In this document: in pieces, positions 17,459 through 27,181 of the stretch
How the letters are laid out: every line of letters begins with the position of its first letter
Position numbering within the stretch: the stretch's first letter is position 1
Source: Streptomyces sp. PR69
Lineage (GTDB): Bacteria; Actinomycetota; Actinomycetes; Streptomycetales; Streptomycetaceae
Direction of reading: 5' to 3'
Assembly (NCBI RefSeq): GCF_026420845.1
Contig: NZ_JAOWCB010000018.1
Span: forward strand, 49,877-113,876
DNA: 64,000 nucleotides
Position numbers and translations under genes: made by a program
Notes under the pieces: generated by a model
What the model saw: the letters and a program-made list of their open reading frames with translations, nothing else
What the model was told of the DNA's origin: nothing
Database searches by the model: none

Positions 17459-17482
17459 GGGGCGTCCGCATCCGGACGCCCC
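17459..17482. terminator. Bidirectional terminator after TetR gene
   Basis: GGGGCGTCCG and CGGACGCCCC pair perfectly (10 bp) around CATC, between the convergent TetR and thioesterase genes. Confidence 0.8.
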
Positions 17483-17496
17483 TCGCCGCTGTCAGA

Positions 17497-18336
17497 TCAG
17501 CCGCGCGGGGCCATGACCAGCTGGCGGGACTGGGCGACCAGGCGGTCCGCCGAGTCCCACACGTCCGCGTCCTCCTCCAGGAAGCCGCCCGCGAGATTGC
17601 GGGTCGTGATGGAGACCCGCAGCGGCCCGGGGGCCGGGCGGCAGCGGATGTGCGCGGTGAGTTCCACGGTGGGAGTCCAGCCCTCCAGCCCCAGCTCGAA
17701 GGCGGTCGGCGGCAGCGCGTCCACGGTCAGCAGGAGCGAGAGCGGGTCCGCGTCCCGGCCGTCGGCGAGCCCGAACCAGGCCCGCATCTCCCCCTTGCCG
17801 GAGGGCGCGCCCAGCGCCCAGCCGAGCGTGGCCGGGTCGAGCTTGATGTCCAGCCGGTCGGTGATCGCCGAGCTGCCGGGGATCGGCGCGGGCGCGTCGG
17901 ACGGCCCGAAGCAGTGCTCACGGGGCGGAATGGCCGGTGGTTTGGCGGACGTCCGGACGTCGTCGGGAAGCTGGTCCAGGTCTCCGTATGTCGCCAGCAC
18001 GCGGATGCGCTCGACCTCGCCGCCGTCCTCGTCCCGCTGGAACAGCGACGCCTGGCCGGTGGACATCGTCCGCCCGGAGCGCACGGCCTGCGTCCGGATC
18101 ACCGCGGGGCCCGGCCGGGAGGCCGTGAGGTAGTGCGCGGAGACGGCGAGCGGGTCGCGGTGCGGCAGCGACTCGCCCAGCGCGCGGCCGAGAAGCGCCA
18201 GCAGATAGCCGCCGTTGACGGCGCGGATGATGGTCCAGCCCGCGGAGAGTTCGGCGTCGTACACGCCCGGTTCGCGGAGGGTGACAGCCGTGTCGCGATC
18301 GAACTCGCTGTCCCCGATGGTTGCTGCCTCTGCCAT
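17497..18336 (-). CDS. Acyl-CoA thioesterase-like double hot-dog protein
   Basis: A 279-residue protein of the TesB-like/thioesterase-like superfamily. It has two hot-dog halves: the first with GWTIIRAVNGGYLLALLGRAL, AHYLTASRPGPAVIRT; the second with PTVELTAHIRCRPAPGPL and AQSRQLVMAP at the end. Such proteins hydrolyse acyl-CoA, and the substrate is not predictable here. The ATG at 18336 is taken; a TTG five codons earlier exists. It is separate from the neighbours, with a terminator on its 3' side. Confidence 0.8.
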   Translation of the reverse strand: MAEAATIGDSEFDRDTAVTLREPGVYDAELSAGWTIIRAVNGGYLLALLGRALGESLPHRDPLAVSAHYLTASRPGPAVIRTQAVRSGRTMSTGQASLFQRDEDGGEVERIRVLATYGDLDQLPDDVRTSAKPPAIPPREHCFGPSDAPAPIPGSSAITDRLDIKLDPATLGWALGAPSGKGEMRAWFGLADGRDADPLSLLLTVDALPPTAFELGLEGWTPTVELTAHIRCRPAPGPLRVSITTRNLAGGFLEEDADVWDSADRLVAQSRQLVMAPRG

Positions 18337-18387
18337 GCTCGCACCGTACAACAGGAAACTACTAAGCGGTAGCTTTTGCTATGCGCC

Positions 18388-19047
18388 CTATGCTTCCTCC
18401 GCCGTCGCCGATCTGCGGTTCCAGGCCCTCGGGGCGCGCAGGTGGTAGCGGATCGCCAGCAGACGGACCCCGAAGGCAGTGCCGGCGGCCACCATGCCGG
18501 TGGCCGTGTTCAGGGCGTCGAGCCGGATGGCGAGGGCGACGATGGTCGCGCCGATGATCGCTGGGACCGCGTACAGATCGCGGTCCCAGCGCAGCAGCGA
18601 GGGGATCTCGTTGGCGAGGACGTCCCGGATGACCCCGCCGCCGACGGCCGTGGCGAGGCCGAGCGTGGCGGACGAGGTCAGGCCGAGGCCGTACTCGTAC
18701 GCCTTGGTGGTGCCGGTGACGCAGAACAGCCCCAGACCCGCCGCGTCGAAGACATACACACCGCGCTGGATGCGCTCGACCTGGGGGTGCAGGAAGAAGA
18801 CCAGGACCGTGGCCACCAACGGGGTCAGAAAGTATCCGAGGTCCGTGAAAGCGGCGGGCGGGACCGCCCCGATGATCAGATCGCGGAAGAGGCCGCCGCC
18901 GAGGGCGGTGGCCTCGGCGAGGACCGCGATGCCGAAGACGTCGAAGTTCTTGCGGACGGCGAGGAGAGCGCCGGAGATGGCGAAGACGAAGATGCCGGCG
19001 AGTTCAAGGGCGCGGAGGGTGGAGGGGGTGAAGAGGTCGGGGAGCAC
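18388..19047 (-). CDS. TRIC-type (UPF0126) membrane protein
   Basis: A 219-residue protein with about seven membrane segments arranged as two three-helix repeats. Each repeat carries the family motif GGGxxRD (GGGLFRDLIIG and GGGVIRDVLAN). Bacterial homologues are trimeric cation channels related to animal TRIC; some UPF0126 members have been proposed as glycine transporters, which fits the glycine locus 9 kb away only loosely. GTG start at 19047. Confidence 0.88.
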   Translation of the reverse strand: MLPDLFTPSTLRALELAGIFVFAISGALLAVRKNFDVFGIAVLAEATALGGGLFRDLIIGAVPPAAFTDLGYFLTPLVATVLVFFLHPQVERIQRGVYVFDAAGLGLFCVTGTTKAYEYGLGLTSSATLGLATAVGGGVIRDVLANEIPSLLRWDRDLYAVPAIIGATIVALAIRLDALNTATGMVAAGTAFGVRLLAIRYHLRAPRAWNRRSATAEEA

Positions 19048-19063
19048 GGGACCGTTTTACACC

Positions 19064-19080
19064 CGGGGGCTCGGCCCCCG
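19064..19080. terminator. GC hairpin between the peptide ABC operon and UPF0126 gene
   Basis: CGGGGGC-TCG-GCCCCCG (7-bp stem, 3-base loop) follows the stop of the ABC ATPase gene on the minus strand, embedded in a G/C-homopolymer-rich stretch of the type scattered through Streptomyces intergenic DNA (compare 27021-27128). Confidence 0.55.
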
Positions 19081-19100
19081 GACCCCCGCTCCGCCCCCGG

Positions 19101-20113
19101 TCATGACTCGTCGCCGCGCTGGACCGTGCCCTCCTCGATCTCCTTCGCGAAGTGGCAGGCCACCCGGTGGCCGTCCCCCAGGTCCGTGAGCGGCGGGCGC
19201 TCCGTGGCGCACCTGCCGGGCTGGGCCCAGGGGCAGCGGGTGTGGAAGCGGCAGCCCGCCGGGGGGTCGGCCGGTGAGGGGAGGTCGCCATGGAGGAGGA
19301 TGCGCTCGCGGCGGTCCTCGACGTCGGGGTCCGGGACGGGGACCGCGGACATCAGGGCCTTGGTGTACGGATGCCTCGGGGAGGCGTACAAGGCGTCGCT
19401 GGGGGCCTCCTCGACCAGGGAGCCCAGGTACATGACGCCGATGACGTCCGAGATATGCCGGACCACCGCGAGATCGTGGGCGATGACGAGATAGGTCAGC
19501 CCGAGCTGTTCCTGGAGCTCCTCCAGCAGGTTGATCACCTGCGCCTGGATCGAGACGTCGAGCGCCGAGACCGGCTCGTCGCAGATGATGACGTCCGGCT
19601 CCAGCACCAGCGCGCGGGCGATGCCGATGCGCTGGCGCTGGCCGCCGGAGAACTCGTGCGGATAGCGGGACAGGGCGTTGGCGGGGAGGCCGACGCGGGC
19701 GAGGATCGCCTTGATCTTCTCCCGGCGCTCCTCCTGGTTCGCGCCGATGCCGTGCGCCGCCATGCCCTCGGACAGGATCGACTCGATGTTCTGCCGCGGG
19801 TTGAGGCTGCCCAGCGGGTCCTGGAAGACCATCTGGAGGCGGCGGCGGAACTTCCGCATCTCCTCCTCTGGCAGCTTCGCCAGGTCCGTGCCGTCGAAGA
19901 CGACCTCGCCGTCGGTGATGTCCACCAGCCGCAGCACGGCGCGGCCGAGCGTCGTCTTGCCGCAGCCCGACTCGCCGACGAGACCGTACGTCTGGCCTGC
20001 CGAGACGCTCAGCGAGATGCCGTCGACCGCGTAGACATGGCCCACCGTACGGTTGAAGAGCACACCCTTCCTGACGGGGAAGTGGACCTTCACATCGTCC
20101 AGTTCGAGCAGGC

Positions 20114-20117
<4 letters not shown>
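19101..20117 (-). CDS. Peptide ABC transporter ATPase (DppF/OppF type)
   Basis: A 338-residue ATPase that powers peptide uptake. Walker A GESGCGKT, Q-loop in MVFQDPLGSLNPR, signature SGGQRQR, Walker B VIICDEP and the H-loop AHDL are all intact. The C-terminal oligopeptide extension has the cysteine motif HTRCPWAQPGRC (with later C in VACHF) typical of this subfamily. Its ATG overlaps the stop of the partner ATPase gene by four bases. It is the last gene of the five-gene operon. Confidence 0.94.
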
Positions 20118-21175
<1,058 letters not shown>

Positions 21176-21181
21176 GGGTTC

Positions 21182-22135
21182 TCAGCCTCGCAGCTTCGGG
21201 TCGAGGGCTTCTCGCATGGCCTCGCCGAGCAGGGTGAAGCCGAGGGCCGTGATGATGATCCCGACGGCCGGGTACACGGCCATCATCGGCGCGTTGTCGA
21301 AGAACCGCTGCGCCTGGGAGAGCATGACGCCCCACTCGGGGACGGCCGGGTCGGGGTTGCCGAGGCCCAGATAGGACAGGGCCGCGGCCTCGATGATCGC
21401 CGTGGCGAGGCTGAGGGTCGCCTGGACGATGACCGGGCTGAGCGAGTTCGGCAGGATCTGGGTGAGGACGATCCGCTTCTTCCGCACGCCCAGCGCCTTG
21501 GCCGCCAGCACATAGTCGGAGCCGCCCTGCGCGAGCATCGAACCGCGCAGCAGGCGGGCGAAGATGGGGATCTGGATGACGCCGACGGCGATCATCACGG
21601 TGGTCAGCGACTGGCCCATCACGGCCGCTATCGACACGGCGAGCAGCAGCGACGGCAGCGACAGCATGATGTCGATAAAGCGCATGATGACGTTGTCGAC
21701 GCGCTGCCCGGCCCTGCCGCCCAGCGTGGCCGACGCACCCGAGACGACGCCGATCAGCGCGCCCGCGATCAGGCCGATGAGCATGGAGACCACGCCCACG
21801 AGCAGCGTCTGCCGGGCGCCGACGAGGAAGCGGGAGAACATATCGCGGCCGAGGTGGTCCAGGCCGAACCAGTTCTCGCCGCGGGCGCCGACGAACTCTC
21901 CCTGGTTGACGAAGACTTCGCCGCGCCAGTTCTGGGCGGACGGCGAGTAGGGGGCGACCCAGGGCCCGACGATCGCGACCACGATGAACACGGCGATGAT
22001 CGAGGCGCCGATGACGGCCATCTTGCTGGCCTTCAGTCTGCGGAACGCCTCGCGCCACAGGCTCGCGCCGACCGTGGTCTCGTGTTGCTGCATCAGGGAT
22101 GCGAGGCGGTCGATCTTCTCAGTCTTGGTGCTCAC
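21182..22135 (-). CDS. Peptide ABC transporter permease (DppC type)
   Basis: A 317-residue inner-membrane permease with about six helices. It has the DppC N-terminal region (FRRLKASKMAVIGASIIAVF), the periplasmic ENWFGLDHLGRDMFSR motif and the cytoplasmic EAA loop AAKALGVRKKRIVLTQILPN. I chose the GTG at 22135 because it begins one base after the upstream permease stop codon (TGA-C-GTG), which implies coupled translation; the frame extends further up to 22162 inside that gene. Confidence 0.93.
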   Translation of the reverse strand: MSTKTEKIDRLASLMQQHETTVGASLWREAFRRLKASKMAVIGASIIAVFIVVAIVGPWVAPYSPSAQNWRGEVFVNQGEFVGARGENWFGLDHLGRDMFSRFLVGARQTLLVGVVSMLIGLIAGALIGVVSGASATLGGRAGQRVDNVIMRFIDIMLSLPSLLLAVSIAAVMGQSLTTVMIAVGVIQIPIFARLLRGSMLAQGGSDYVLAAKALGVRKKRIVLTQILPNSLSPVIVQATLSLATAIIEAAALSYLGLGNPDPAVPEWGVMLSQAQRFFDNAPMMAVYPAVGIIITALGFTLLGEAMREALDPKLRG

Positions 22136-22136
22136 G

Positions 22137-23141
22137 TCAGTGCACCCGCACTCTCGGGTCAATGAGGCTGTACGCCAGGTCGACCAGCAGGTTGATGAGG
22201 ACGTACATCATCGCGATGAACATGATGAAGCCGACGAGCACCGGGTAGTCACGGGCGTCGATGGCGGTGCGGATGAAGTTGCCGATGCCGTTGAAGGAGA
22301 ACACCGACTCGGTGAGGACCGCTCCGGACAGCAGGCTTCCGGTGAGCAGACCGACGGCGGTGATCACCGGCAGCATGGCGTTGCGCAGCACATGGCGGGC
22401 GCGTACGACGCGCTTCTGAAGGCCCTTGGACTCCGCGGTGCGGACGTAGTCCTCGCCGAGCACCTCCAGCACGCTGGCGCGGGTCATCCGGACGATCACG
22501 GCCAGCGGGATGGAGGCGAGGGTGACCGCCGGCAGCACCAGATGCATGATCGCGTCCCACGAGGCGTCGAACTCGCCCGTGAGGATGCCGTCGAGTACAG
22601 CGAAGCCGGTGACGCTGGTGGCGTCGATGCCGGTGGTGAGACGCCCGTAGGAGGGGAAGATGCCGAGGTTGACCGCGAAGATGCCCTTGAGGATCAGGGC
22701 GAGGAAGAACACCGGGATGCAGATGCCGACCAGCGAGCCGGACACCGCGGCCACATCCAGCCAGCCGCCGCGGCGCTTGGCCGCGAGATAGCCGAGCGGG
22801 ATGCCGACGGCGATCGCGATGGCCATCGCCATCAGGCTCAGCTCCACCGTGGCCGGGAAGCGCACGGCGAACTCGTCCCACACCGGCTGTCCGGTCTGCA
22901 CCGACGTCCCGAGGTCCAGTTCGAAGATGCGCTTGAGGAATCTGCCGTACTGGACGTAGACGGGCTGGTCGAGTCCCAGGGCCCGGTTGATGCGCGCCAC
23001 TTCGGCTTCGGTCGCCCGCTCGCCCAGGATCGCTGAGGCGGGTCCGCCGGGCAGTCGGTTCAGCCAGATGAAGAGCAGAACCGACAGGCCGAGCAGGGTG
23101 GGAATGAGCTGTAGCAGTCTTCGTACGACGAGTCGCAGCAC
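22137..23141 (-). CDS. Peptide ABC transporter permease (DppB type)
   Basis: A 334-residue permease with the DppB hallmarks: LVVRRLLQLIPTLLGLSVL at the N-terminus, GLDQPVYVQYGRFL, DLGTSVQTGQPV and the EAA loop TAESKGLQKRVVRARHVLRN. About six membrane helices. GTG start at 23141. A strong hairpin lies between it and the binding-protein gene, so it is probably expressed at a lower level than the latter. Confidence 0.94.
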   Translation of the reverse strand: MLRLVVRRLLQLIPTLLGLSVLLFIWLNRLPGGPASAILGERATEAEVARINRALGLDQPVYVQYGRFLKRIFELDLGTSVQTGQPVWDEFAVRFPATVELSLMAMAIAIAVGIPLGYLAAKRRGGWLDVAAVSGSLVGICIPVFFLALILKGIFAVNLGIFPSYGRLTTGIDATSVTGFAVLDGILTGEFDASWDAIMHLVLPAVTLASIPLAVIVRMTRASVLEVLGEDYVRTAESKGLQKRVVRARHVLRNAMLPVITAVGLLTGSLLSGAVLTESVFSFNGIGNFIRTAIDARDYPVLVGFIMFIAMMYVLINLLVDLAYSLIDPRVRVH

Positions 23142-23186
23142 CCCGCATGCCCCTTTCTTACGTGCGTGACTACGTGCGTGAGATGC

Positions 23187-23226
23187 GGGTCCGCCCGGCC
23201 ACGCCGTGCTGTGGCCGGGCGGACCC
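23187..23226 (-). terminator. Intra-operon hairpin between binding protein and permease genes
   Basis: A perfect 16-bp stem (23187-23202 with 23211-23226) and 8-base loop sits 16 bases after the binding-protein stop codon. In ABC operons such hairpins act as partial terminators or mRNA stabilisers that keep the binding protein in excess. A short tandem repeat of TACGTGCGTGA-type units lies just beyond it. Confidence 0.75.
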
Positions 23227-23241
23227 CGCGTGCGGATGTGC

Positions 23242-24909
23242 TTACTTGAACGACGCCTCGGCGAAGTTCTCCTGCGTCAGCGGGGAGACCTTCGGCGGGT
23301 TGACGTTCTTGGCGAACGCGATGGCCGGCGGGGAGGAGGAGACCGGGAGACCGGGCAGGTACTCCATGATGATCTCGTTGGCCTTCTTGTAGGCCTCGAT
23401 GCGCTGGGCGGGTTCGGTCTCCTTGGACGCGGCGTTCACGGCGTTGAAGACCGTGTCGTCCTTGAAGCCCCACTGCTTGTCGTACTTGGAGAACCAGGTG
23501 CCGATGAAGTTGTAGCCGTCGTTGAAGTCACCGGTCCAGCCGAGCATGTGCAGCGCGCAGCTGCCGGTCTCGACGGCGTCCAGATAGTCCGGGGCCCACT
23601 TCATCGGCTTCGGGGTGACGGTGACGCCGGCCTTCTCCAGGTCGGCCTTCATCAGCTCGAACATGTCCTGCGGGGCGGGCATGTACGGGCGGGTGACCTC
23701 GGTCGGGTAGCAGAAGTCGATCTTCAGACCGGACTCGCCCGCGTCCTTGAGGAGCTGCTTGGCCTTGTTGGTGTCAAACGCGTACGTCTTCACCTTGTCC
23801 GAGTGGCCCTCGACCGTGTGGGGCATGAACTGGGTCGCTACCTTGCCGCCCTCCGGCAGCTGGGTCTTGACCATGTTCTCGCGGTCGATGGAGTGTGCGA
23901 TGGCCTGGCGCACCTCGGGCTTCTTCAGCGCCGGGCTCGCCTCCTGGGTCATGCCCAGGTAGAGGATGTTGAAGACATCGCGGGTCGGGACCTGGAAGCC
24001 CGCCTCCTCCAGGGTCTTGACGTCGGCGGGGGCGACCAGGTCGTAACCGTCGATGTCACCGGCCTGGAGGGCCTGGCGGCGGCCTTCCGTGGTGTCGATG
24101 GTGCGGATGACCAGGTTCTTCACCTTGGCCTTCTCGCCCCAGTAGTCGTCGAAGCGCTCAAGGGTGACTTCCTTGTTCCCCTTGTTCCACTCCTTGATCT
24201 TGTACGGCCCGGTGCCGGCGACCGTGCCGGCCTCCTGGCTGTACTTGGGGTAGGTGATCGCGTCACCCTTGGCGGAAGCTTCCTGCTTCTCGTACTCCTT
24301 GATGGCCTTCGGCGAGTGGATCGACAGGGCCTGGAGGGAGAAGCCGCCCGGCAGGTTGGCGGACGCCTCGTTGACCTCGATGACGGCGGTGTGCTCGTCC
24401 TTGGCGGTGCACGACTTGTAGTTCGGCTTGGGCGTCTCGGGGTCCTCGTTCTTCTTGAAGCCGCCCATGATGGACTGCCAGTAGTACGAGACCGCGCTGG
24501 ACTGGTACGTGCCCGTCCAGTTGAACCAGTGCTCGTAGTTCGCGCAGACCGCGGCGGCGTTGAACGTTTCTCCGTCGTGGAACTTCACGCCCTTGCGGAG
24601 GTTGAACGTCCACACCGTGCCCGCGTCGTTGCTCTCCCAGGACTCGGCCAGGCCGCCGACCAGCTTGGAGCCGCCGGACTCGTGCTCAAGCAGCGGCTCG
24701 AACGCCTGGCGGGTGACCCGGTAGGTCTCGCCGTCGGCCGCGAGCGCGGGGTCCAGCGAGCCGGGATCGCCGGCGCCGGCGAACACGAACGTGTCCTTGT
24801 CGCCCTTTGCGTCGTCCTTGCCCCGGTCACTGCCGCACCCTGTGGCGATCAGGCCAACGGCGACAGCCGCTGTCACCGCCCGGACGGCTCTTGACTTGCA
24901 AATACGCAT
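23242..24909 (-). CDS. Peptide ABC transporter substrate-binding lipoprotein
   Basis: A 555-residue SBP_bac_5 (DppA/OppA) protein. The signal peptide ends in lipobox IATGC, so the mature protein is anchored by lipid at the outer face of the membrane. Family stretches include the WTFNLRKGVKFHDGE block and PEVRQAIAHSIDRENMV. An extra disulfide-capable cysteine pair occurs (CANYEHWFNW; YKSCTAKD). First gene of the operon with DppB, DppC, DppD, DppF types. The ligand is a peptide; which one is not predictable. This is not the bldK operon by position. Confidence 0.94.
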   Translation of the reverse strand: MRICKSRAVRAVTAAVAVGLIATGCGSDRGKDDAKGDKDTFVFAGAGDPGSLDPALAADGETYRVTRQAFEPLLEHESGGSKLVGGLAESWESNDAGTVWTFNLRKGVKFHDGETFNAAAVCANYEHWFNWTGTYQSSAVSYYWQSIMGGFKKNEDPETPKPNYKSCTAKDEHTAVIEVNEASANLPGGFSLQALSIHSPKAIKEYEKQEASAKGDAITYPKYSQEAGTVAGTGPYKIKEWNKGNKEVTLERFDDYWGEKAKVKNLVIRTIDTTEGRRQALQAGDIDGYDLVAPADVKTLEEAGFQVPTRDVFNILYLGMTQEASPALKKPEVRQAIAHSIDRENMVKTQLPEGGKVATQFMPHTVEGHSDKVKTYAFDTNKAKQLLKDAGESGLKIDFCYPTEVTRPYMPAPQDMFELMKADLEKAGVTVTPKPMKWAPDYLDAVETGSCALHMLGWTGDFNDGYNFIGTWFSKYDKQWGFKDDTVFNAVNAASKETEPAQRIEAYKKANEIIMEYLPGLPVSSSPPAIAFAKNVNPPKVSPLTQENFAEASFK

Positions 24910-25194
24910 CGGTCCACCCCAGGGTTTCCGCCGTATGGAGAAGAGGTCTTGACCGGCCGAACACTACAGACGAGTAGGACGGCGGAGAACAGTCCGGATA
25001 GCGGTGATACCTAGCTGAGACCCGGACACTCAACAAACCGGGCAGATACGGGACAACAACGAACGCCGCACAATGCCCGAATTAACACCGTTGACATATA
25101 AGGAAGTTCAGTGCAGCTATTGACCGGTGGTTCAGCAGAGACGAGCGGGGCCTGACGGGCCGACAGCCAGGGCCGCCCGTCCACGTGCTGGGAT
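24910..25194. other. Upstream region of the peptide transporter operon
   Basis: This 285-base region must hold the operon promoter. It contains an unusually AT-rich patch at about 25075-25125. On the minus strand TAGTGT (24966-24961) could be a -10 about 50 bases before the ATG, but no matching -35 is seen. A perfect TTGACA at 25091 lies on the plus strand and points toward the antisense of the next gene; I could not pair it with a -10. Confidence 0.35.
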
Positions 25195-25947
25195 TTATGG
25201 CCGGGCCGGGCCGTGGGCCTCACGGTCGTAGAAGGGGCGCGCACGGGCGCGCAGCCACATCGCCACAGGGTCGTACTCATCGGACATCGCGACCGTGGAG
25301 ACCGGCAGCCCGTCCGGGACCGCCGTCACCGTCTGCCGCATCATCGCGCGCACCGCGTCGACGGACGCGGCGCCGGTGTCGTACAGATCGAGGCCGATGG
25401 CGAGATACGGGGCGCCCAGCGAGGGCTGCACCCAGGCACGGCGCAGCGAGCGGACCGCGGGGGTGCGGTGGGCGTTCTGCGCGAGCAGGCCGTAGAACTG
25501 GGGCAGCTCGATGACCGGCTCGGACAGGGTCAGCGGTCCCGCGGGCATCCGGTCGAGGCCGGTGGCGATCCGGCGCAGATCGGGCCAGGGGATGCCGACG
25601 CCGCCGCCGGGTGCGTGCGGGTTGAGCCAGATGCCCCAGCGCTCGGGGAAGAGGGCGCGGGCGATGTCGAGGCCGCTGACCACTTCATGGGCGCGGTTCC
25701 AGCCGGAGGCAGCGAGCTCCTGCGCCGAGGTGACGCAGGGGGCGTATCCGACGCCGTCGACCTCCATGTTTCCGTACTGGGCGTCGGGGGCGCCGGGCGC
25801 GCCATGCCAGAGCAGCATCCAGACCCGGCCCTGCGCGGGGTCGGCGAGCGCGTGCAGCAGCGCCTCATAGGAGTCGTAGCCTCCGGGAGTCACCTGGCGC
25901 AGCATGTGCTCGACCTGCCCGGCCGCAGCGGTGCCTGACGCGCTCAC
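25195..25947 (-). CDS. SseB-family protein (enhanced serine sensitivity), copy 1
   Basis: A 250-residue cytoplasmic protein related to SseB. It has the N-terminal domain (LLHALADPAQGRVWMLLWHG, VDGVGYAPCVTSAQELAASGW) with LFPERWGIWLNPHAPGGGVGIPW, then the SseB C-terminal domain (AVRSLRRAWVQPSLGAPYLAIGLD). In E. coli extra SseB raises sensitivity to serine; the mechanism is unknown. It is a diverged tandem paralogue of the next gene. Both lie a few kb from glyA and sdaA, which supports a role in serine handling. GTG start at 25947, with only a weak ribosome site. Confidence 0.8.
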   Translation of the reverse strand: MSASGTAAAGQVEHMLRQVTPGGYDSYEALLHALADPAQGRVWMLLWHGAPGAPDAQYGNMEVDGVGYAPCVTSAQELAASGWNRAHEVVSGLDIARALFPERWGIWLNPHAPGGGVGIPWPDLRRIATGLDRMPAGPLTLSEPVIELPQFYGLLAQNAHRTPAVRSLRRAWVQPSLGAPYLAIGLDLYDTGAASVDAVRAMMRQTVTAVPDGLPVSTVAMSDEYDPVAMWLRARARPFYDREAHGPARP

Positions 25948-25960
25948 TCTGGGTCCCGCC

Positions 25961-26032
25961 CCTCGTCGTCCCTCTGGAACGCCGTCCCTCGTCGACGTCG
26001 CCCCTCGTGGTCCCTCGTCGTCCCTCTGGAAC
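25961..26032. repeat. 20-base direct repeat between the two sseB-like genes
   Basis: The same 20 bases (CCTCGTCGTCCCTCTGGAAC) occur at 25961-25980 and 26013-26032, 52 bases apart, with further CCCTCGTCG-like units between. They lie immediately upstream of copy 1 and downstream of copy 2. They could be regulator sites or slippage products. Confidence 0.6.
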
Positions 26033-26082
26033 CCAGCTTAATCGGCCCTCTTAACGCAGACTTGACGACTCCGGCGGGCGGG

Positions 26083-26841
26083 TCACGCGGGCCGGCGCTC
26101 GTAGAAGGGGCGGATGCGCTCCAGCATCCAGTCGCCGACCGGGTCCTGGGCCACGTCCAGCAGTACGAGATTGACCGGCCACCGCACCTGGACGCGGCCG
26201 AGGGCCCGGCCGAGGGCGGCCATGGGCGCGTTGCGGCTCTCGCCCTCCCAGGAGGAGAGCTGGACGCCGACGAAGAGAGACGGCGCGTCGCCCTCGACGG
26301 AGGCGAGAGCGCGGCGGGCGGTGAGGACGACGCCGGACTCCTCGAACTCGCCGGCCGCGGCGGCCAGGAAGTCGATGGGCTCGTCCTGCCAGTCGGGCTC
26401 GAAGAGCCGTACCCGGCCGCCGGTCGCCGGGCCCTCCAGCGGGGTGCGCCCGGCGACGCAGAGTTCCGCCACGGCGGGCGGCGGGAGAGGCATGCCGACG
26501 GTGCCGCCCGGGTTGACGGCGATGCCGAGCTGCGGGGGCAGACCGCGGGCGAAGTCGCGGGCGGGCGCGACGGTGAACGACATATGCGCGCCCGCGCACT
26601 GCAGGAACTGCTGCTCCGAGCTGAACACGGGGACATACGCCGCGCCGTCGACCTCCACGGTGGGCAGGTCCAGGTCGGGGCTGTCGGGCCCGCCGCCGTT
26701 GGGGAGGGGCACCCAGACGTGGCTGCGGGAGAGGACCTCGACGAGGCGGGCGCCGGCGGTGGGGTTGCCGACGGAGGCGGCGAGTGTCTCCTCCAGCTCA
26801 TTGCCGGGCCAGGCGGTGTGGGCCTGCGGCGGGATGTCCAT
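26083..26841 (-). CDS. SseB-family protein, copy 2
   Basis: A 252-residue protein of the same family as its neighbour: the N-terminal SseB domain (LEVLSRSHVWVPLPNG-like, VDGAAYVPVFSSEQQFLQC, ARGLPPQLGIAVNPGGTVGMPLPP) and C-terminal domain (VGVQLSSWEGESRNAPMAAL, ILERIRPFYERRP-like end). Both copies end in a PFY motif. It is transcribed toward copy 1 with a 135-base gap. ATG start at 26841. Confidence 0.8.
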   Translation of the reverse strand: MDIPPQAHTAWPGNELEETLAASVGNPTAGARLVEVLSRSHVWVPLPNGGGPDSPDLDLPTVEVDGAAYVPVFSSEQQFLQCAGAHMSFTVAPARDFARGLPPQLGIAVNPGGTVGMPLPPPAVAELCVAGRTPLEGPATGGRVRLFEPDWQDEPIDFLAAAAGEFEESGVVLTARRALASVEGDAPSLFVGVQLSSWEGESRNAPMAALGRALGRVQVRWPVNLVLLDVAQDPVGDWMLERIRPFYERRPA

Positions 26842-27181
26842 GACGTGCGGCGCCCCTCTTCTTTTGCGGTGCTACGGGGTGACCTTAGCGTGCGGGGTGA
26901 TCGGGGCGCGGGGTGCCGCCTGCGGCGGGCTGTTCCCCCACCCCTCCCCCTACGCTCAAAATGAGCCCCGCCGCCGTTTGGGGCGCGGGGGCCAGAATCC
27001 AGCCTCGCCTGGGGGTACCTCCCAGCGGTAGCTGGGGGAGTTTGAGGCGCGGGGGTCCGGGGGCGGAGCCCCCGTGAAAGGGGGTCTGGGGGCTTGCCCC
27101 CAGTTACGGGAAGTGGGGGTCCCCCCACGCCCCAGGGCGTAAGGGAAGGGGCAGGGGAACAGGCCCCCGCAGGGCACACGC
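26842..27181. repeat. Intergenic cluster of G/C hairpins
   Basis: This 340-base gap has no credible gene. Between 27021 and 27128 it carries four consecutive hairpins: CCCAGC/GCTGGG at 27021-27036, CGGGGGC-GGA-GCCCCCG at 27058-27074, CTGGGGGC-TT-GCCCCCAG at 27086-27103, and GTGGGGG-T-CCCCCAC type at 27113-27128. The wording (GGTACCTCCCAGCGGTAGC and so on) matches repeats scattered in Streptomyces intergenic DNA. They probably also terminate the P-loop gene transcript. Confidence 0.65.

Noticed and set aside
25091..25120. Perfect TTGACA on the plus strand as a promoter
   Set aside because: No -10 at a suitable distance and no plus-strand gene follows.
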